Positions 1 to 8,822 of a DNA stretch of 56,138 bases are shown one piece after another. The DNA comes from Gordonia sp. (in: high G+C Gram-positive bacteria) (lineage in GTDB: Bacteria > Actinomycetota > Actinomycetes > Mycobacteriales > Mycobacteriaceae), in the NCBI RefSeq assembly GCF_020438995.1, contig NZ_JAGQTN010000159.1, forward strand, positions 1 to 56,138, given 5' to 3'. A program made the position numbers and the translations under genes. Within the stretch, counting starts at the first letter, position 1. Every line of letters starts with the position of its first letter. Under the pieces are notes generated by a model. It saw nothing but the letters and a program-made list of their open reading frames with translations, was not told the origin of the DNA and ran no database searches.

Positions 1-609
1 CCGCCCGCGGTGCGGGCAGTGTCGCCGCCCGCGGGGCGGGGGGTTTCGACCCCACCCGTCACGATGGCCGGGCCGCGCAGGGGAGCCGAGGACGCCCTGT
101 TCGCGCTGCTCGGCGTGTCGACCGGATTCGGCGTGGGGCGTGCCATCGCCGCCGGGGTGTCCGCGATCGGAGGTGGATCGATGGGTGCCGGGTCCGCTGT
201 GGCGTGGGCACTCACCCCACTCACGGTGGTAACCGGCCTGGCGATCGCGCTGTGGGTGATCGGGGTGCGACGCACGTCCGCGGCCCGGACCCAGCTGCGA
301 GCGGCGACGGCTTCGGCGCTCGCCGAATTGCGCGCCACCTGCGAGCGGCTCGTCGTGGCACGGTCGTCGGCGCTGGAACTTGAGGTCACCGGTCATATCG
401 CCCGCCACTACGACAGACTCGCCCGGGACACGGCCCGGCGGGCGGCGGCCATCGACGCCGAGATCGGCAGACTGCGGAGTCCGGCTGCGGATCCGGCCCG
501 GCTGCGATCCGCCCGTGCCCTCGCCGACCGGCTGGCGGTACTCGCTGATCCCGAAGCGGCCAACACTCCCGGACCCGGACCGGGGACCGACGACGAACAG
601 GACAGGTGA
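1..609 (+). CDS. C-terminal part of an unknown membrane/coiled-coil protein (truncated by window start)
   Basis: The reading frame is open from base 1, so the true start probably lies outside the window; the first possible start inside is a GTG at 10. The visible part holds two hydrophobic, glycine/alanine-rich stretches (about residues 30-55 and 63-84, counted from base 10), a short basic stretch, then a long Arg/Ala/Leu-rich helical region ending in a Pro/Gly/Asp tail. A paired membrane segment followed by a coiled coil resembles the C-terminal half of some bacterial dynamin-like or GTPase proteins, but no GTPase motif is visible here, so no function is assigned. It is followed immediately by the next gene. 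Confidence 0.5.
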   Translation, partial: PPAVRAVSPPAGRGVSTPPVTMAGPRRGAEDALFALLGVSTGFGVGRAIAAGVSAIGGGSMGAGSAVAWALTPLTVVTGLAIALWVIGVRRTSAARTQLRAATASALAELRATCERLVVARSSALELEVTGHIARHYDRLARDTARRAAAIDAEIGRLRSPAADPARLRSARALADRLAVLADPEAANTPGPGPGTDDEQDR

Positions 610-626
610 TGGTCATGGAGGCGGAC

Positions 627-959
627 ATGTTCGGAGACAGCGATGGATGTACCCCAACCCCAGACCCCGACAACCAGTTCACGGACGTGTCCCGGGCCGG
701 CCCGGCGGACCATCTGTGGCTGTCGCAGGGCGATGACGTGTGGGATCTGGGCCCCGCCGACATCGACACCGACGCCGACGGGATCGCCGACTCGCTGACC
801 CGGCCGGGCCCGGACGGCATGGCGGTGTACACCGATTCCGACGCCGACGGCCGCGTCGACCTGATCACCGAGATCGGCGCGGACGGTACCTATTCGACGC
901 AGCGCCTGGACACCGAGAGTGGAACCTGGCGGTCCACGGATTCGGGCCGCCTCGCCTGA
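627..959 (+). CDS. DUF6802-like small acidic protein
   Basis: A 110-residue acidic protein. Two Asp-rich motifs, [12 protein letters not shown] and DSDADGRVD, look like the calcium-binding loops of EF-hand or thrombospondin type-3 repeats (DxDxDGxxD), a pattern seen in actinobacterial proteins labelled DUF6802. Four in-frame starts exist (606, 609, 615, 627). ATG 627 is chosen because GGAGG at 617-621 lies five bases upstream of it; starts at 606 or 609 would overlap the previous stop codon. No signal peptide is visible. Calcium binding is inferred from the motif only, and the role is unknown. Confidence 0.6.
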   Translation: MFGDSDGCTPTPDPDNQFTDVSRAGPADHLWLSQGDDVWDLGPADIDTDADGIADSLTRPGPDGMAVYTDSDADGRVDLITEIGADGTYSTQRLDTESGTWRSTDSGRLA

Positions 960-1101
960 GACCTGGCCCGGCACGGGACAAAAGCGGAAAATCTCACGTG
1001 GGGGCGGCTACCTAGCGTCCGCTCGGTGCCGGTACCCTTGGACAAACGACGCAACGCCGGTGACGGCTATCAGAGGCCATCACCATTCTCGAGGAGACCT
1101 G

Positions 1102-2931
1102 ATGACGTCTGCCACAATTCCGGGCCTGGATCCGAGCAGCGCCCCCACCAAGCACGCCGCACTCCTCGAGTGGGTCGCCCAGATCGCCGAACTCACCCAG
1201 CCCGACGCCGTCGTGTGGTCCGATGGCAGCGACGACGAGTGGAACCGGCTGACCGCACAGCTCGTCGAGGCGGGCACGCTCATCAAGCTCGACGAGGAGC
1301 GCAAGCCCAACTCGTTCCTGGCCAACTCCGATCCCGCCGACGTCGCGCGCGTCGAGTCGCGTACCTACATCTGTTCGGAGAAGGAAGAGGACGCCGGCCC
1401 CACCAACAACTGGGTCGAGCCCGCGCAGATGCGTGAGACCATGACCGGTCTGTACCGCGGCAGCATGCGCGGCCGCACCATGTTCGTCATCCCGTTCTGC
1501 ATGGGCCCGCTCGGCTCCGACGATCCGAAGCTCGGCGTCGAGATCACCGACTCGGAGTACGTCGTCCTGTCGATGCGGATCATGACCCGCGTGGGCACCC
1601 CTGTCCTCGAACTGCTCGGTGACGACGGCTTCTTCGTCAAGTGCCTGCATTCGGTGGGTGCCCCGCTCGAACCCGGTCAGGCCGACGTGCCGTGGCCGTG
1701 CAACACCGACAAGTACATCACCCACTTCCCCGAGTCCCGTGAGATCTGGTCGTACGGATCGGGTTACGGCGGCAACGCGCTGCTGGGCAAGAAGTGCTAC
1801 GCGCTGCGCATCGCGTCGGTGCTCGCGCACGACGAGGGCTGGCTGGCCGAGCACATGCTGATCCTCAAGCTCACCAGCCCGCAGAACAAGGTCTACTTCG
1901 TAGCCGCGGCGTTCCCGAGTGCCTGTGGCAAGACCAACCTGGCGATGATCCAGCCCACGATCCCCGGCTGGAAGGCCGAGACCGTCGGCGACGACATCGC
2001 CTGGATGCGCTTCGGCAAGGACGGCCGTCTCTACGCGATCAACCCGGAGTTCGGGTTCTTCGGCGTGGCTCCCGGCACCAGCTTCGACTCCAATCCGAAC
2101 GCGATGGAGACGATCGACCGCGGCAACACCCTGTACACCAACGTCGCGCTCACCGACGACGGCGATGTGTGGTGGGAGGGTATCGACGGTGAGACGCCCG
2201 CCCATCTGACCGACTGGCTCGGCAACGACTGGACCCCGGAGTCCGACGCGAAGGCCGCGCACCCCAACTCGCGGTACTGCACCCCGCTGGTCCAGTGCCC
2301 GTCGCTGGCGACCGAGTGGGACGACCCGCAGGGCGTGCCGATCTCGGCGATCCTGTTCGGTGGCCGCCGCAAGACCACGGTTCCGCTGGTCACCGAGGCC
2401 CGCGACTGGCAGCACGGTGTGTTCATGGGTGCCACGGTCGGCTCGGAGCAGACCGCCGCCGCCGAGGGCAAGGTGGGCACCGTCCGCCGCGACCCGATGG
2501 CGATGCTGCCGTTCATGGGCTACCACGTGGGCGACTACCTCTCGCACTGGATCGACCTCGGCAAGAACGCCGATGCCGCCAAGCTGCCCAAGATCTTCTA
2601 CGTCAACTGGTTCCGCCGTGGTGATGACGGCCGCTTCCTGTGGCCCGGCTTCGGTGAGAACAGTCGCGTCCTGGAGTGGATCATCGGCCGCATCGAGGGT
2701 GAGGTCACCGGCGAGCAGACCCCGATCGGCATCGTCGCCAAGCCCGAGGAGTTCAACCTCGACGGACTCGACGTCGAGAACCAGGATCTCGTCGAGGCGC
2801 TGGCCGTCAACTCCGAGGAATGGGAACGTGAGCTGCCGTTGATCGACGAGTTGTTCGACTTCGTCGGCGACAAGCTCCCGTCGTCGCTGCGGGACGAGCT
2901 CGCCGCGCTGCGCGAGCGCCTGGGCGCCTGA
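1102..2931 (+). CDS. pckG: Phosphoenolpyruvate carboxykinase (GTP)
   Basis: A 609-residue cytosolic enzyme that converts oxaloacetate and GTP to phosphoenolpyruvate, GDP and CO2, the entry step of gluconeogenesis from TCA intermediates. The kinase P-loop with the reactive cysteine, FPSACGKTN, is at Cys275, and the PEPCK motifs [20 protein letters not shown] and NWFRRG are present. Length matches the GTP-dependent family. ATG 1102 is chosen over upstream in-frame starts because GAGGAGA lies just before it and family N-termini begin with a short Thr/Ser-rich segment followed by LLEWV. Together with the isocitrate lyase elsewhere in the window it equips the cell for growth on acetate or fatty acids. 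The stop codon lies inside a 17-bp tandem repeat. Confidence 0.97.
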   Translation: MTSATIPGLDPSSAPTKHAALLEWVAQIAELTQPDAVVWSDGSDDEWNRLTAQLVEAGTLIKLDEERKPNSFLANSDPADVARVESRTYICSEKEEDAGPTNNWVEPAQMRETMTGLYRGSMRGRTMFVIPFCMGPLGSDDPKLGVEITDSEYVVLSMRIMTRVGTPVLELLGDDGFFVKCLHSVGAPLEPGQADVPWPCNTDKYITHFPESREIWSYGSGYGGNALLGKKCYALRIASVLAHDEGWLAEHMLILKLTSPQNKVYFVAAAFPSACGKTNLAMIQPTIPGWKAETVGDDIAWMRFGKDGRLYAINPEFGFFGVAPGTSFDSNPNAMETIDRGNTLYTNVALTDDGDVWWEGIDGETPAHLTDWLGNDWTPESDAKAAHPNSRYCTPLVQCPSLATEWDDPQGVPISAILFGGRRKTTVPLVTEARDWQHGVFMGATVGSEQTAAAEGKVGTVRRDPMAMLPFMGYHVGDYLSHWIDLGKNADAAKLPKIFYVNWFRRGDDGRFLWPGFGENSRVLEWIIGRIEGEVTGEQTPIGIVAKPEEFNLDGLDVENQDLVEALAVNSEEWERELPLIDELFDFVGDKLPSSLRDELAALRERLGA

Positions 2932-2996
2932 ATCCCCAGACGCGCTGAATCCCCAGACGCGCTGAATCCCCAGATGCGCTGAGTTCTCGGACGTAC
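2929..2996 (+). repeat. 17-bp tandem repeat overlapping the pckG stop
   Basis: The unit tgaatccccagacgcgc occurs exactly at 2929-2945 and 2946-2962, with one change at 2963-2979, and a degenerate fourth copy at 2980-2996. The first TGA is the pckG stop codon, so every unit carries a stop in a different frame register. It precedes the terminator hairpin. Confidence 0.9.
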
Positions 2997-3003
2997 TGAA
3001 TTT

Positions 3004-3045
3004 AGGAGAGCAGGGTCGTGACTTCGGTCACGGCCCTGCTCTCTT
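3004..3045 (+). terminator. Rho-independent-type terminator after pckG
   Basis: A 16-bp stem (3007-3022 with 3027-3042, one G-T wobble) closed by a TTCG tetraloop at 3023-3026. The stem can be extended outward to 3004/3045. A short pyrimidine-rich tail follows. It lies between pckG and the ABC transporter genes. Confidence 0.88.
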
Positions 3046-3116
3046 ACCTTTATCAGGGCTGAGATCAGGGTGAGACCGGATAGCCCGGCCCGCGGATTTT
3101 TGGAAGTCTGGACGGC

Positions 3117-3881
3117 ATGACACTCAGCGAGGGCGGTACCCGGACGCAGGTCGCGGCAGTTGCCGACAGTCTCACCAAGCTCTACGGATCCGGCGACACC
3201 GAGGTGGCCGCGTTGCGAGGGGTGTCGGTGACGTTCACCGCGGGCGAGTTCACCGCGATCATGGGACCGTCGGGTTCGGGCAAGTCGACGCTCATGCACT
3301 GTCTGGCCGGGCTCGACGTCGCGACGTCGGGCAGCGTGCGCATCGGTGACGTCGAACTGACCGCGCTGGGTGACAAGGCCATGACCACGTTGCGGCGCGA
3401 CCGGATCGGATTCGTGTTCCAGGCGTTCAATCTGGTGCCGACGCTGACGGCGGCCGAGAACATCACCCTGCCCCTTGACATCGCCGGCCGTGATGTCGAC
3501 AAAGCGTGGTTCGACACGGTGGTGTCGCGGCTGGGTCTGACCGACCGGCTCACGCACCGGCCCGCGGAGCTCTCGGGCGGACAGCAGCAGCGGGTCGCGT
3601 GTGCGCGGGCGCTGGTCGGGCGGCCCGACATCATCTTCGGCGACGAGCCGACCGGCAACCTCGATTCGCGATCGTCGGGGGAGGTGCTGGAGATCCTGCG
3701 GGCGGCGACCGACGAGTTCGGGCAGACCGTCGTGATCGTCACGCATGATCCGCGGGCCGCGTCGTACGCCGATCGCGTCGTGTTCTTGGCCGACGGGCAG
3801 ATCGTGCGGGAGTTGCGAGCGCCGAAGGCCGACGACGTCTTCGAGGTGATGAAGAACCTCGACAATCCGGTGGGTGCCTGA
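3117..3881 (+). CDS. ABC transporter ATP-binding protein (MacB/LolD type)
   Basis: A 254-residue ATPase with Walker A GPSGSGKST, signature LSGGQQQR, Walker B IIFGDEPTGNLD and an H-loop in VIVTHD. The YGSGDTEVAALRG N-terminus and the DEPTGNLD motif are typical of the MacB/LolD/FtsE subfamily, which works with FtsX-like permeases rather than with solute-binding importers. The next gene is such a permease and starts one base after this stop, so the pair forms one transporter. Likely substrates are lipids, lipoproteins or peptides at the cell envelope; the sequence does not decide. ATG 3117 gives a normal N-terminus. Confidence 0.93.
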   Translation: MTLSEGGTRTQVAAVADSLTKLYGSGDTEVAALRGVSVTFTAGEFTAIMGPSGSGKSTLMHCLAGLDVATSGSVRIGDVELTALGDKAMTTLRRDRIGFVFQAFNLVPTLTAAENITLPLDIAGRDVDKAWFDTVVSRLGLTDRLTHRPAELSGGQQQRVACARALVGRPDIIFGDEPTGNLDSRSSGEVLEILRAATDEFGQTVVIVTHDPRAASYADRVVFLADGQIVRELRAPKADDVFEVMKNLDNPVGA

Positions 3882-3882
3882 C

Positions 3883-6444
3883 ATGCGACGGACCTCGGTG
3901 ATGCGGCGGGTGTCGCTGCGTAATCTCGCCGCGCACAAGCTCCGGCTCGCGCTGACGGTGTTCTCGATCATGCTGGGCACGTCGTTCGTGGCCGGGTCGA
4001 TGGTGTTCACGGCGTCGATCTCGAATGCTTTCAGCAGCCTTTTCGACAATGTGGCGCCGGGGGTGTCGGCGGAGGTGTCACCGTCCTCCGACGCCCTCGG
4101 CGCCGGTGTCGACAACCGGATTGTCGACGAATTATCCTCGCGCAAAAGTGAACTCGGGATCAATCGACTGGTGACCGATGTCCGGGCGACGGTCACAGTG
4201 GCAGGTGGTGACGGTAAGGCGATCTCGACGGGCGGTGCCCCGGCCATCGCCTCGGCATTCACTCCGCCCGACGAAGCGCTCGCACCCGATGCCGACAGGA
4301 TCATGCCCGGTGGCCGGGCCCCGAAAGGCAAGGGCGAGATCGCGATCAATCGCTCGGCTGCCGAGAAGAACGGCCTGGAGGTCGAATCCAAGACCAAAGT
4401 CGTTGTGGGACAAGGATCTACCGAACCGATGGATGTCACCGTGGTGGCTCTGATCGACCAGCCGGGCGCGACCAGTGGTTTCGTCAACATCTGGTTCGAC
4501 GAACAGACGGCCCGCGAACTCATGACCGATGGCACCTACGTCGGCTTCGTCGAACTGCAGGCTGTTCCCGGGGTGTCGCCGCAGCAACTGCGGGACAGGG
4601 TGGCGGCGATCTTGGATCCCGAACGGTACCGGGTGCGCACCGGTGATCAGGTCCGCGCCGACGCGAAGGGTGCGTACACCCAATTTCTCGACATCTTTCA
4701 GGGAATCCTGCTCGCGTTCGCGGCCATCGGCCTGGTGGTGGGTACCTTCATCATCTACAACACCTTCTCGATGATCGTCGCCCAGCGGAACAAGGAGTTG
4801 GCGCTGCTGCGCGCGGTCGGGGCGAGCAGGCAACAGATTTCGCGGTCGGTGCTGTTCGAGGCGTTCGTCGTGGGCCTCGTCGGCGGTGGCATCGGTCTGG
4901 CCGTCGGGATCGGTCTGGCCGCCCTGCTCAAGATGCTGGCGAACTCGGGTACGGGCCTGCCCGATGGTCCGCTGACCGTCACCCCGGCGGCGGTGCTGGC
5001 CGCGCTGTTCGTCGGCATCGTGGTCACGATGGTCAGCGCCTGGGTGCCGGCGGCACGCGCTGCGCGGGTGGCGCCGGTGGAGGCGATGCGGGCCAGTGCC
5101 GCCGAGGACGGTACCACGCTGGGCCGCCGTACCCTCGTCGGTGCGGGTTTCGCGGTCCTGGCGATCGCGCTCATCGTCGGCGGTGCGACCCGTGTCGGCG
5201 TCGGTCCGGCGGTGACGGTCGGGTTGGGCGCCGGTGCCGCGATCATCGCCGCGGTCCTGGGGGGCCCGGCACTGTCGCGGCCGTTCGTCGGCGGGCTCGG
5301 ACGTATTCTGGGCGCGCCGTTCGGCAAGGTCGGGCAGCTCGCCCGGACCAACGCGGTCCGCAACCCGCGCCGCACGTCGGCCACGGCGTTCGCCCTGACC
5401 CTCGGTCTGCTGCTGGTCTCGATCATCGGCATCCTCGGTGCCTCGTTCAAGGGCACCGCCGATGCCGCGGTCGACACCGGGGTGGGCGCGTCGTTCATCG
5501 TCAGCGACTCCAACCAGCAGGCCCTGCCCGCTTCCATCGCCGAGGCGATCTCCGGCACGGAAGGGGTCGGCAGCGTCGTCGCGTTCGGCGTCGTGCAGGC
5601 CAAGTACGACGGCAGGTTCGTCACCGGGCAGTCCGCGGTCGGCACCGGTCTCGGTGACCTGCTGCACCTGCCGATGCTCGACGGGGCATCGTCGGAGGTA
5701 CCCGGCGACGGCATCCTGGTGCCCGAGACATGGGCGCGGGACAAGGGCTGGAAACGCGGCGAGGTCCTCACCTTCTCGACGATCGGCGGCAAGGACGTCC
5801 ACGTCCGGGTCGCCGGGGTGTTCGAGGACAACCCGCTGGTGCAGTCGTGGGTCATTGGTGCCGACGCCTATCGCGAGCTGGTCCCGGCATCGCTGCGGAT
5901 GACGACGATGGTGCTGGCCGATCCCGCACCGGGCGTGGCACCGGACGTGCTGCGGGCGCGTCTGGACGCGGCCACCGCCGACTACCTGACCGTGCAGGTC
6001 CAGGACCCCGAGCAGTTCAAGGGCACGATTTCCAGCATGATCGACCAGATGCTGGCCGTGTTGTACTCGATGCTCGGGCTGGCGCTGGCCATCGCGATTC
6101 TCGGCATCGTCAACACGCTGGCGTTGTCGGTGGTCGAACGCAAACGCGAGATCGGGACGTTGCGGGCGATCGGCATGCTGCGGGCGCAGGTGCGCCGCAG
6201 TATCTACCTGGAGTCGGTGCTGATCGCAGTCTTCGGGGCGGTGCTCGGAGTGGGGCTCGGTTCCGTGATCGGCTGGGCGCTGACCAGGACACTCGCCAAG
6301 TGGGGTCTGGGTGATCCGGTGATGCCGTGGTCGCTGATCGGCGGAACGGTGCTGGCCGCGGGTCTCGTCGGTATCCTCGCCGCGCTGTGGCCGGCGGTGC
6401 GGGCGGCCCGGACCAAACCGCTGGAGGCCATCGCGGATCTGTGA
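3883..6444 (+). CDS. ABC transporter permease with two FtsX/MacB domains
   Basis: An 853-residue integral membrane protein. It has an N-terminal membrane helix near residues 15-37, an extracytoplasmic MacB-like domain, a first FtsX domain (three helices, about residues 265-400), more membrane helices, a second periplasmic-type domain, and a C-terminal FtsX domain (about 720-850) with the usual VVERKREIGTLRAIG and AARTKPLEAI signatures. This duplicated layout is that of large actinobacterial FtsX-like permeases. ATG 3883 follows the ATPase stop by one base; an alternative GTG at 3874 would overlap the ATPase gene. It forms the membrane part of the transporter encoded with the preceding gene. 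Confidence 0.92.
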   Translation: MRRTSVMRRVSLRNLAAHKLRLALTVFSIMLGTSFVAGSMVFTASISNAFSSLFDNVAPGVSAEVSPSSDALGAGVDNRIVDELSSRKSELGINRLVTDVRATVTVAGGDGKAISTGGAPAIASAFTPPDEALAPDADRIMPGGRAPKGKGEIAINRSAAEKNGLEVESKTKVVVGQGSTEPMDVTVVALIDQPGATSGFVNIWFDEQTARELMTDGTYVGFVELQAVPGVSPQQLRDRVAAILDPERYRVRTGDQVRADAKGAYTQFLDIFQGILLAFAAIGLVVGTFIIYNTFSMIVAQRNKELALLRAVGASRQQISRSVLFEAFVVGLVGGGIGLAVGIGLAALLKMLANSGTGLPDGPLTVTPAAVLAALFVGIVVTMVSAWVPAARAARVAPVEAMRASAAEDGTTLGRRTLVGAGFAVLAIALIVGGATRVGVGPAVTVGLGAGAAIIAAVLGGPALSRPFVGGLGRILGAPFGKVGQLARTNAVRNPRRTSATAFALTLGLLLVSIIGILGASFKGTADAAVDTGVGASFIVSDSNQQALPASIAEAISGTEGVGSVVAFGVVQAKYDGRFVTGQSAVGTGLGDLLHLPMLDGASSEVPGDGILVPETWARDKGWKRGEVLTFSTIGGKDVHVRVAGVFEDNPLVQSWVIGADAYRELVPASLRMTTMVLADPAPGVAPDVLRARLDAATADYLTVQVQDPEQFKGTISSMIDQMLAVLYSMLGLALAIAILGIVNTLALSVVERKREIGTLRAIGMLRAQVRRSIYLESVLIAVFGAVLGVGLGSVIGWALTRTLAKWGLGDPVMPWSLIGGTVLAAGLVGILAALWPAVRAARTKPLEAIADL

Positions 6445-6536
6445 CCGGACGCCGATCGGGTCACGTGACCAGGATCGCCGGGAACATTCGCGTGTTTCCG
6501 ACTGCCGGTGTCGGCGGGCACGGTAGGTTCTTCGGC

Positions 6537-6977
6537 ATGACTGTGACTGCAAGAACTGAATTCGACGTCGACGCCCCGGCGTCGCTGATCATGGAGATCC
6601 TGCTCGACATCGACTCACTGCCGAAGTGGTCCGAGGCGCACAAGTCCGCCGAGGTGCTCTCGACGCATCCCGACGGCACGCCCGACCGGGTACACATCGT
6701 CGCGGGCCTGTCGGGTATCTCCGACGAGCAGACGCTGGCATACAAGTGGACCGAGAACTCGTGCACCTGGGATCTGGTGGAGGGCAAGCAGCTCAGCCTG
6801 CAGCACGGTTCGTACACGCTCACGCCCACGGCCACCGGGACGCACGTCGATTTCGAGCTTGAGGTCGATCTCAAGATCAAGCTGCCCGGTCTGATCGTCA
6901 AACGCGGCCAGAAAGCTGCCGTCGAAACCGCGAAGAAGGGACTCGTCGCCGAGGCCAAGCGGCGCTCGGCGAGCTGA
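6537..6977 (+). CDS. SRPBCC (START-like) family protein
   Basis: A 146-residue cytosolic protein with the helix-grip fold pattern of polyketide cyclase/START-like proteins: a beta strand with EFDVDAPASLIMEILLDIDSLPKW, central strands, and a long C-terminal amphipathic helix ending RGQKAAVETAKKGLVAEAK. Such proteins bind small hydrophobic ligands; many actinobacterial paralogues have no known ligand. ATG 6537 is chosen because the family begins directly at the first beta strand; upstream in-frame sequence is low-complexity and overlaps the permease. It is probably an independent unit, about 90 bases after the permease. Confidence 0.85.
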   Translation: MTVTARTEFDVDAPASLIMEILLDIDSLPKWSEAHKSAEVLSTHPDGTPDRVHIVAGLSGISDEQTLAYKWTENSCTWDLVEGKQLSLQHGSYTLTPTATGTHVDFELEVDLKIKLPGLIVKRGQKAAVETAKKGLVAEAKRRSAS

Positions 6978-7153
6978 CTTTCAGCCTCCCCGGCCTCGTC
7001 GACCGGACCGCTTCGGGCGGTTCGTGGATTTCGTGACCGGACCCGGAACCAATTGTTGTGGTGCCGTCACCCGACGGACGTCCACGTCGTCTACGGTATA
7101 GGCACCGTGACGCCGGTGGACGTCCGTTTTTCGTTTCGAGGAGGCCGATCATA

Positions 7154-7675
7154 TTGAATATCAACAAGTTTCGCTTTCGCATCGCCAGTGCGATCGTCGG
7201 ACTTGGTGCGGGACTTGCAGTTCTGTGTGCGGGTGGGGGCGCCGGTACGGCGTCGGCGGTGAGTTGCCAGGCGGTCGACGGCCAGCAATTCGAGAAAGTC
7301 GTGGAGAAATCGGGGTGTGGGGTCAAGGCGGGTAAGGGCAGCCGGGCGACGGCACTCGAAAGCAGCGGCCGGGGAACGGCCGTGGCCATCGCCGACACCG
7401 GCGGTGAGGCGACCGCCGACAACAGGCAGCCGGGTTCGATCGCGCTCGCGGGCGCGTCCGAGGGGGGTAACGCGCGAGCGGTGACCATCGGACCGAACGC
7501 GCTCGCGCTTGCCAAGGCAGCGAAGGGTGAGGACACGCTCGCGGTCGGCGGCGCCGGCAGTCAGGCCAAGATCGGCACCGACGGTGCTGTCTGCTACGGC
7601 ACGGCCGCGCTGGCGGTGGAGCTGAACAAGGCCAGGGGCTGCGCCAAACTCGGGCCCGCGCTGGTCGTTCAGTAG
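7154..7675 (+). CDS. Secreted Gly/Ala-rich repeat protein (DUF6764-like)
   Basis: About 173 residues. GAGGAGG at 7138-7144 points to a TTG start at 7154; upstream in-frame GTG codons would give a basic leader with no signal sequence. The N-terminus is a signal peptide (basic FRFR, then a hydrophobic stretch, with cleavage likely after GTASA). The mature part has four spaced cysteines and a run of short units of the form xAxAxGxG (for example SIALAGAS, ARAVTIGPNALALAKAAKG), reminiscent of left-handed beta-roll repeats in adhesin heads. Similar exported proteins are annotated DUF6764 in Gordonia and Rhodococcus. Function is unknown; a surface role is inferred. A hairpin terminator follows. Confidence 0.7.
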   Translation: MNINKFRFRIASAIVGLGAGLAVLCAGGGAGTASAVSCQAVDGQQFEKVVEKSGCGVKAGKGSRATALESSGRGTAVAIADTGGEATADNRQPGSIALAGASEGGNARAVTIGPNALALAKAAKGEDTLAVGGAGSQAKIGTDGAVCYGTAALAVELNKARGCAKLGPALVVQ

Positions 7676-7682
7676 TCGGGAA

Positions 7683-7720
7683 GCGGTTTGTGGGCCCGGC
7701 TTCACGGGTCCACAAACCGC
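7683..7720 (+). terminator. Hairpin terminator after the DUF6764-like gene
   Basis: A 16-bp stem (7683-7698 with 7705-7720, one G-T pair) with a 6-base loop, eight bases after the stop codon. There is no U-tract, which is common for actinobacterial terminators. Confidence 0.75.
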
Positions 7721-7835
7721 GAGTCGGCGCAAACCGCAAGTCGGGGACGGCCGGCACAGGACTTTCGGCCCGAATCGTCGGTCGGGTTCAGCTCTAATTC
7801 ACCTTCCGGTCAGGTGGTGCGCATATGGTGGCAGG

Positions 7836-8798
7836 GTGACCGAGGTTTATACACCGGCCGTGGACGGCCAGGCCCAGTTCGGACCGGATTTCAGCAAACT
7901 CAACGGCCGCGAGGCGCTGCAGGAGCTCGTCGATCTGCGTAACGTCACGCAGTTCGCGGTCAACGACGACGACGATGACGACCCGGTGCTCCTGACGCTG
8001 CCGAGCCGCAACGTCGTCGACACCTGGCGCGAGGACTACCCGTACGACGACCGGATGAGCCGCCGCGAGTACGAGATCACCAAACGCAAGCTACAGATCG
8101 AGCTGCTGAAACTGCAGAAGTGGACCAAGCAGACCGGGCAGCGGTTCCTGCTGGTATTCGAGGGCCGCGACGCCGCCGGCAAGGGGGGCACCATCAAGCG
8201 GTTCAACGAGCATCTCAATCCGCGCGGTGCCCGCATCGTCGCGCTGGAGAAGCCGAGTGAACGTGAATCCACCGAATGGTATTTCCAGCGGTATGTGCAG
8301 CATCTGCCGGCCGCCGGGGAGATGGTGTTCTTCGACAGGTCCTGGTACAACCGCGCCGGCGTGGAGCGGGTGATGGGTTTCTGCACCGACGACCAGTACT
8401 CGCAGTTCATCGCGCAGGTACCGGCGTTCGAGAAGATGCTTGTCGACGACGGCATTCATCTGGTCAAGTTCTGGTTCTCGGTGTCGCCGCTGGAGCAGCG
8501 CACGCGGTTCGCGATCCGGCAGATCGATCCGGTCCGGCAGTGGAAGCTGTCGCCGATGGATCTGGCCTCGCTCGACAAATGGGACAGCTACGGCGCCGCG
8601 AAGGAGGCGATGTTCGCCGCCACCGACAACGATTTCGCGCCGTGGACCGTCGTCAAGAGCAACGACAAGAAGCGCGCCCGCCTCAATGCGATGCGGCATG
8701 TGCTGGCCTCGTATGAGTACACCGGCAAAGACGTCGAGTTGGTCGGCGATCCCGATCCGCTGATCGTCAGTCGGGCGCGCGACACCATCGGGGAATAG
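7836..8798 (+). CDS. ppk2: Polyphosphate kinase 2 (GRDAAGKGG type)
   Basis: A 320-residue cytosolic kinase that transfers phosphate between polyphosphate and nucleoside diphosphates. Walker A is FEGRDAAGKGG (residues 108-118), Walker B is VFFDRSWYNRAG, and the lid region ERVMGFCTDDQY and the IRQIDPVRQWKLSPMDL block are all typical of the PPK2 class that phosphorylates nucleoside diphosphates. The start is GTG 7836 with a weak purine-rich stretch before it; the acidic N-terminal extension (DDDDDD at 44-49) is commonly variable. A second, different PPK2 is encoded at 40138-41001. The next gene starts 24 bases downstream. Confidence 0.94.
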   Translation: MTEVYTPAVDGQAQFGPDFSKLNGREALQELVDLRNVTQFAVNDDDDDDPVLLTLPSRNVVDTWREDYPYDDRMSRREYEITKRKLQIELLKLQKWTKQTGQRFLLVFEGRDAAGKGGTIKRFNEHLNPRGARIVALEKPSERESTEWYFQRYVQHLPAAGEMVFFDRSWYNRAGVERVMGFCTDDQYSQFIAQVPAFEKMLVDDGIHLVKFWFSVSPLEQRTRFAIRQIDPVRQWKLSPMDLASLDKWDSYGAAKEAMFAATDNDFAPWTVVKSNDKKRARLNAMRHVLASYEYTGKDVELVGDPDPLIVSRARDTIGE

Positions 8799-8822
8799 TC
8801 GCTGCCGGAGTAGTCTGGCGGC

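Noticed and set aside
2598-4535. Long minus-strand frame of 645 residues opposite pckG and the ABC genes
   Set aside because: It is antisense to three well-supported genes, is Arg/Ser/Pro-rich without any recognisable motif, and arises from the codon bias of GC-rich DNA.
4132-6552. 806-residue minus-strand frame
   Set aside because: It lies antisense to the ABC permease, is His/Arg/Gln-rich and has no motif.
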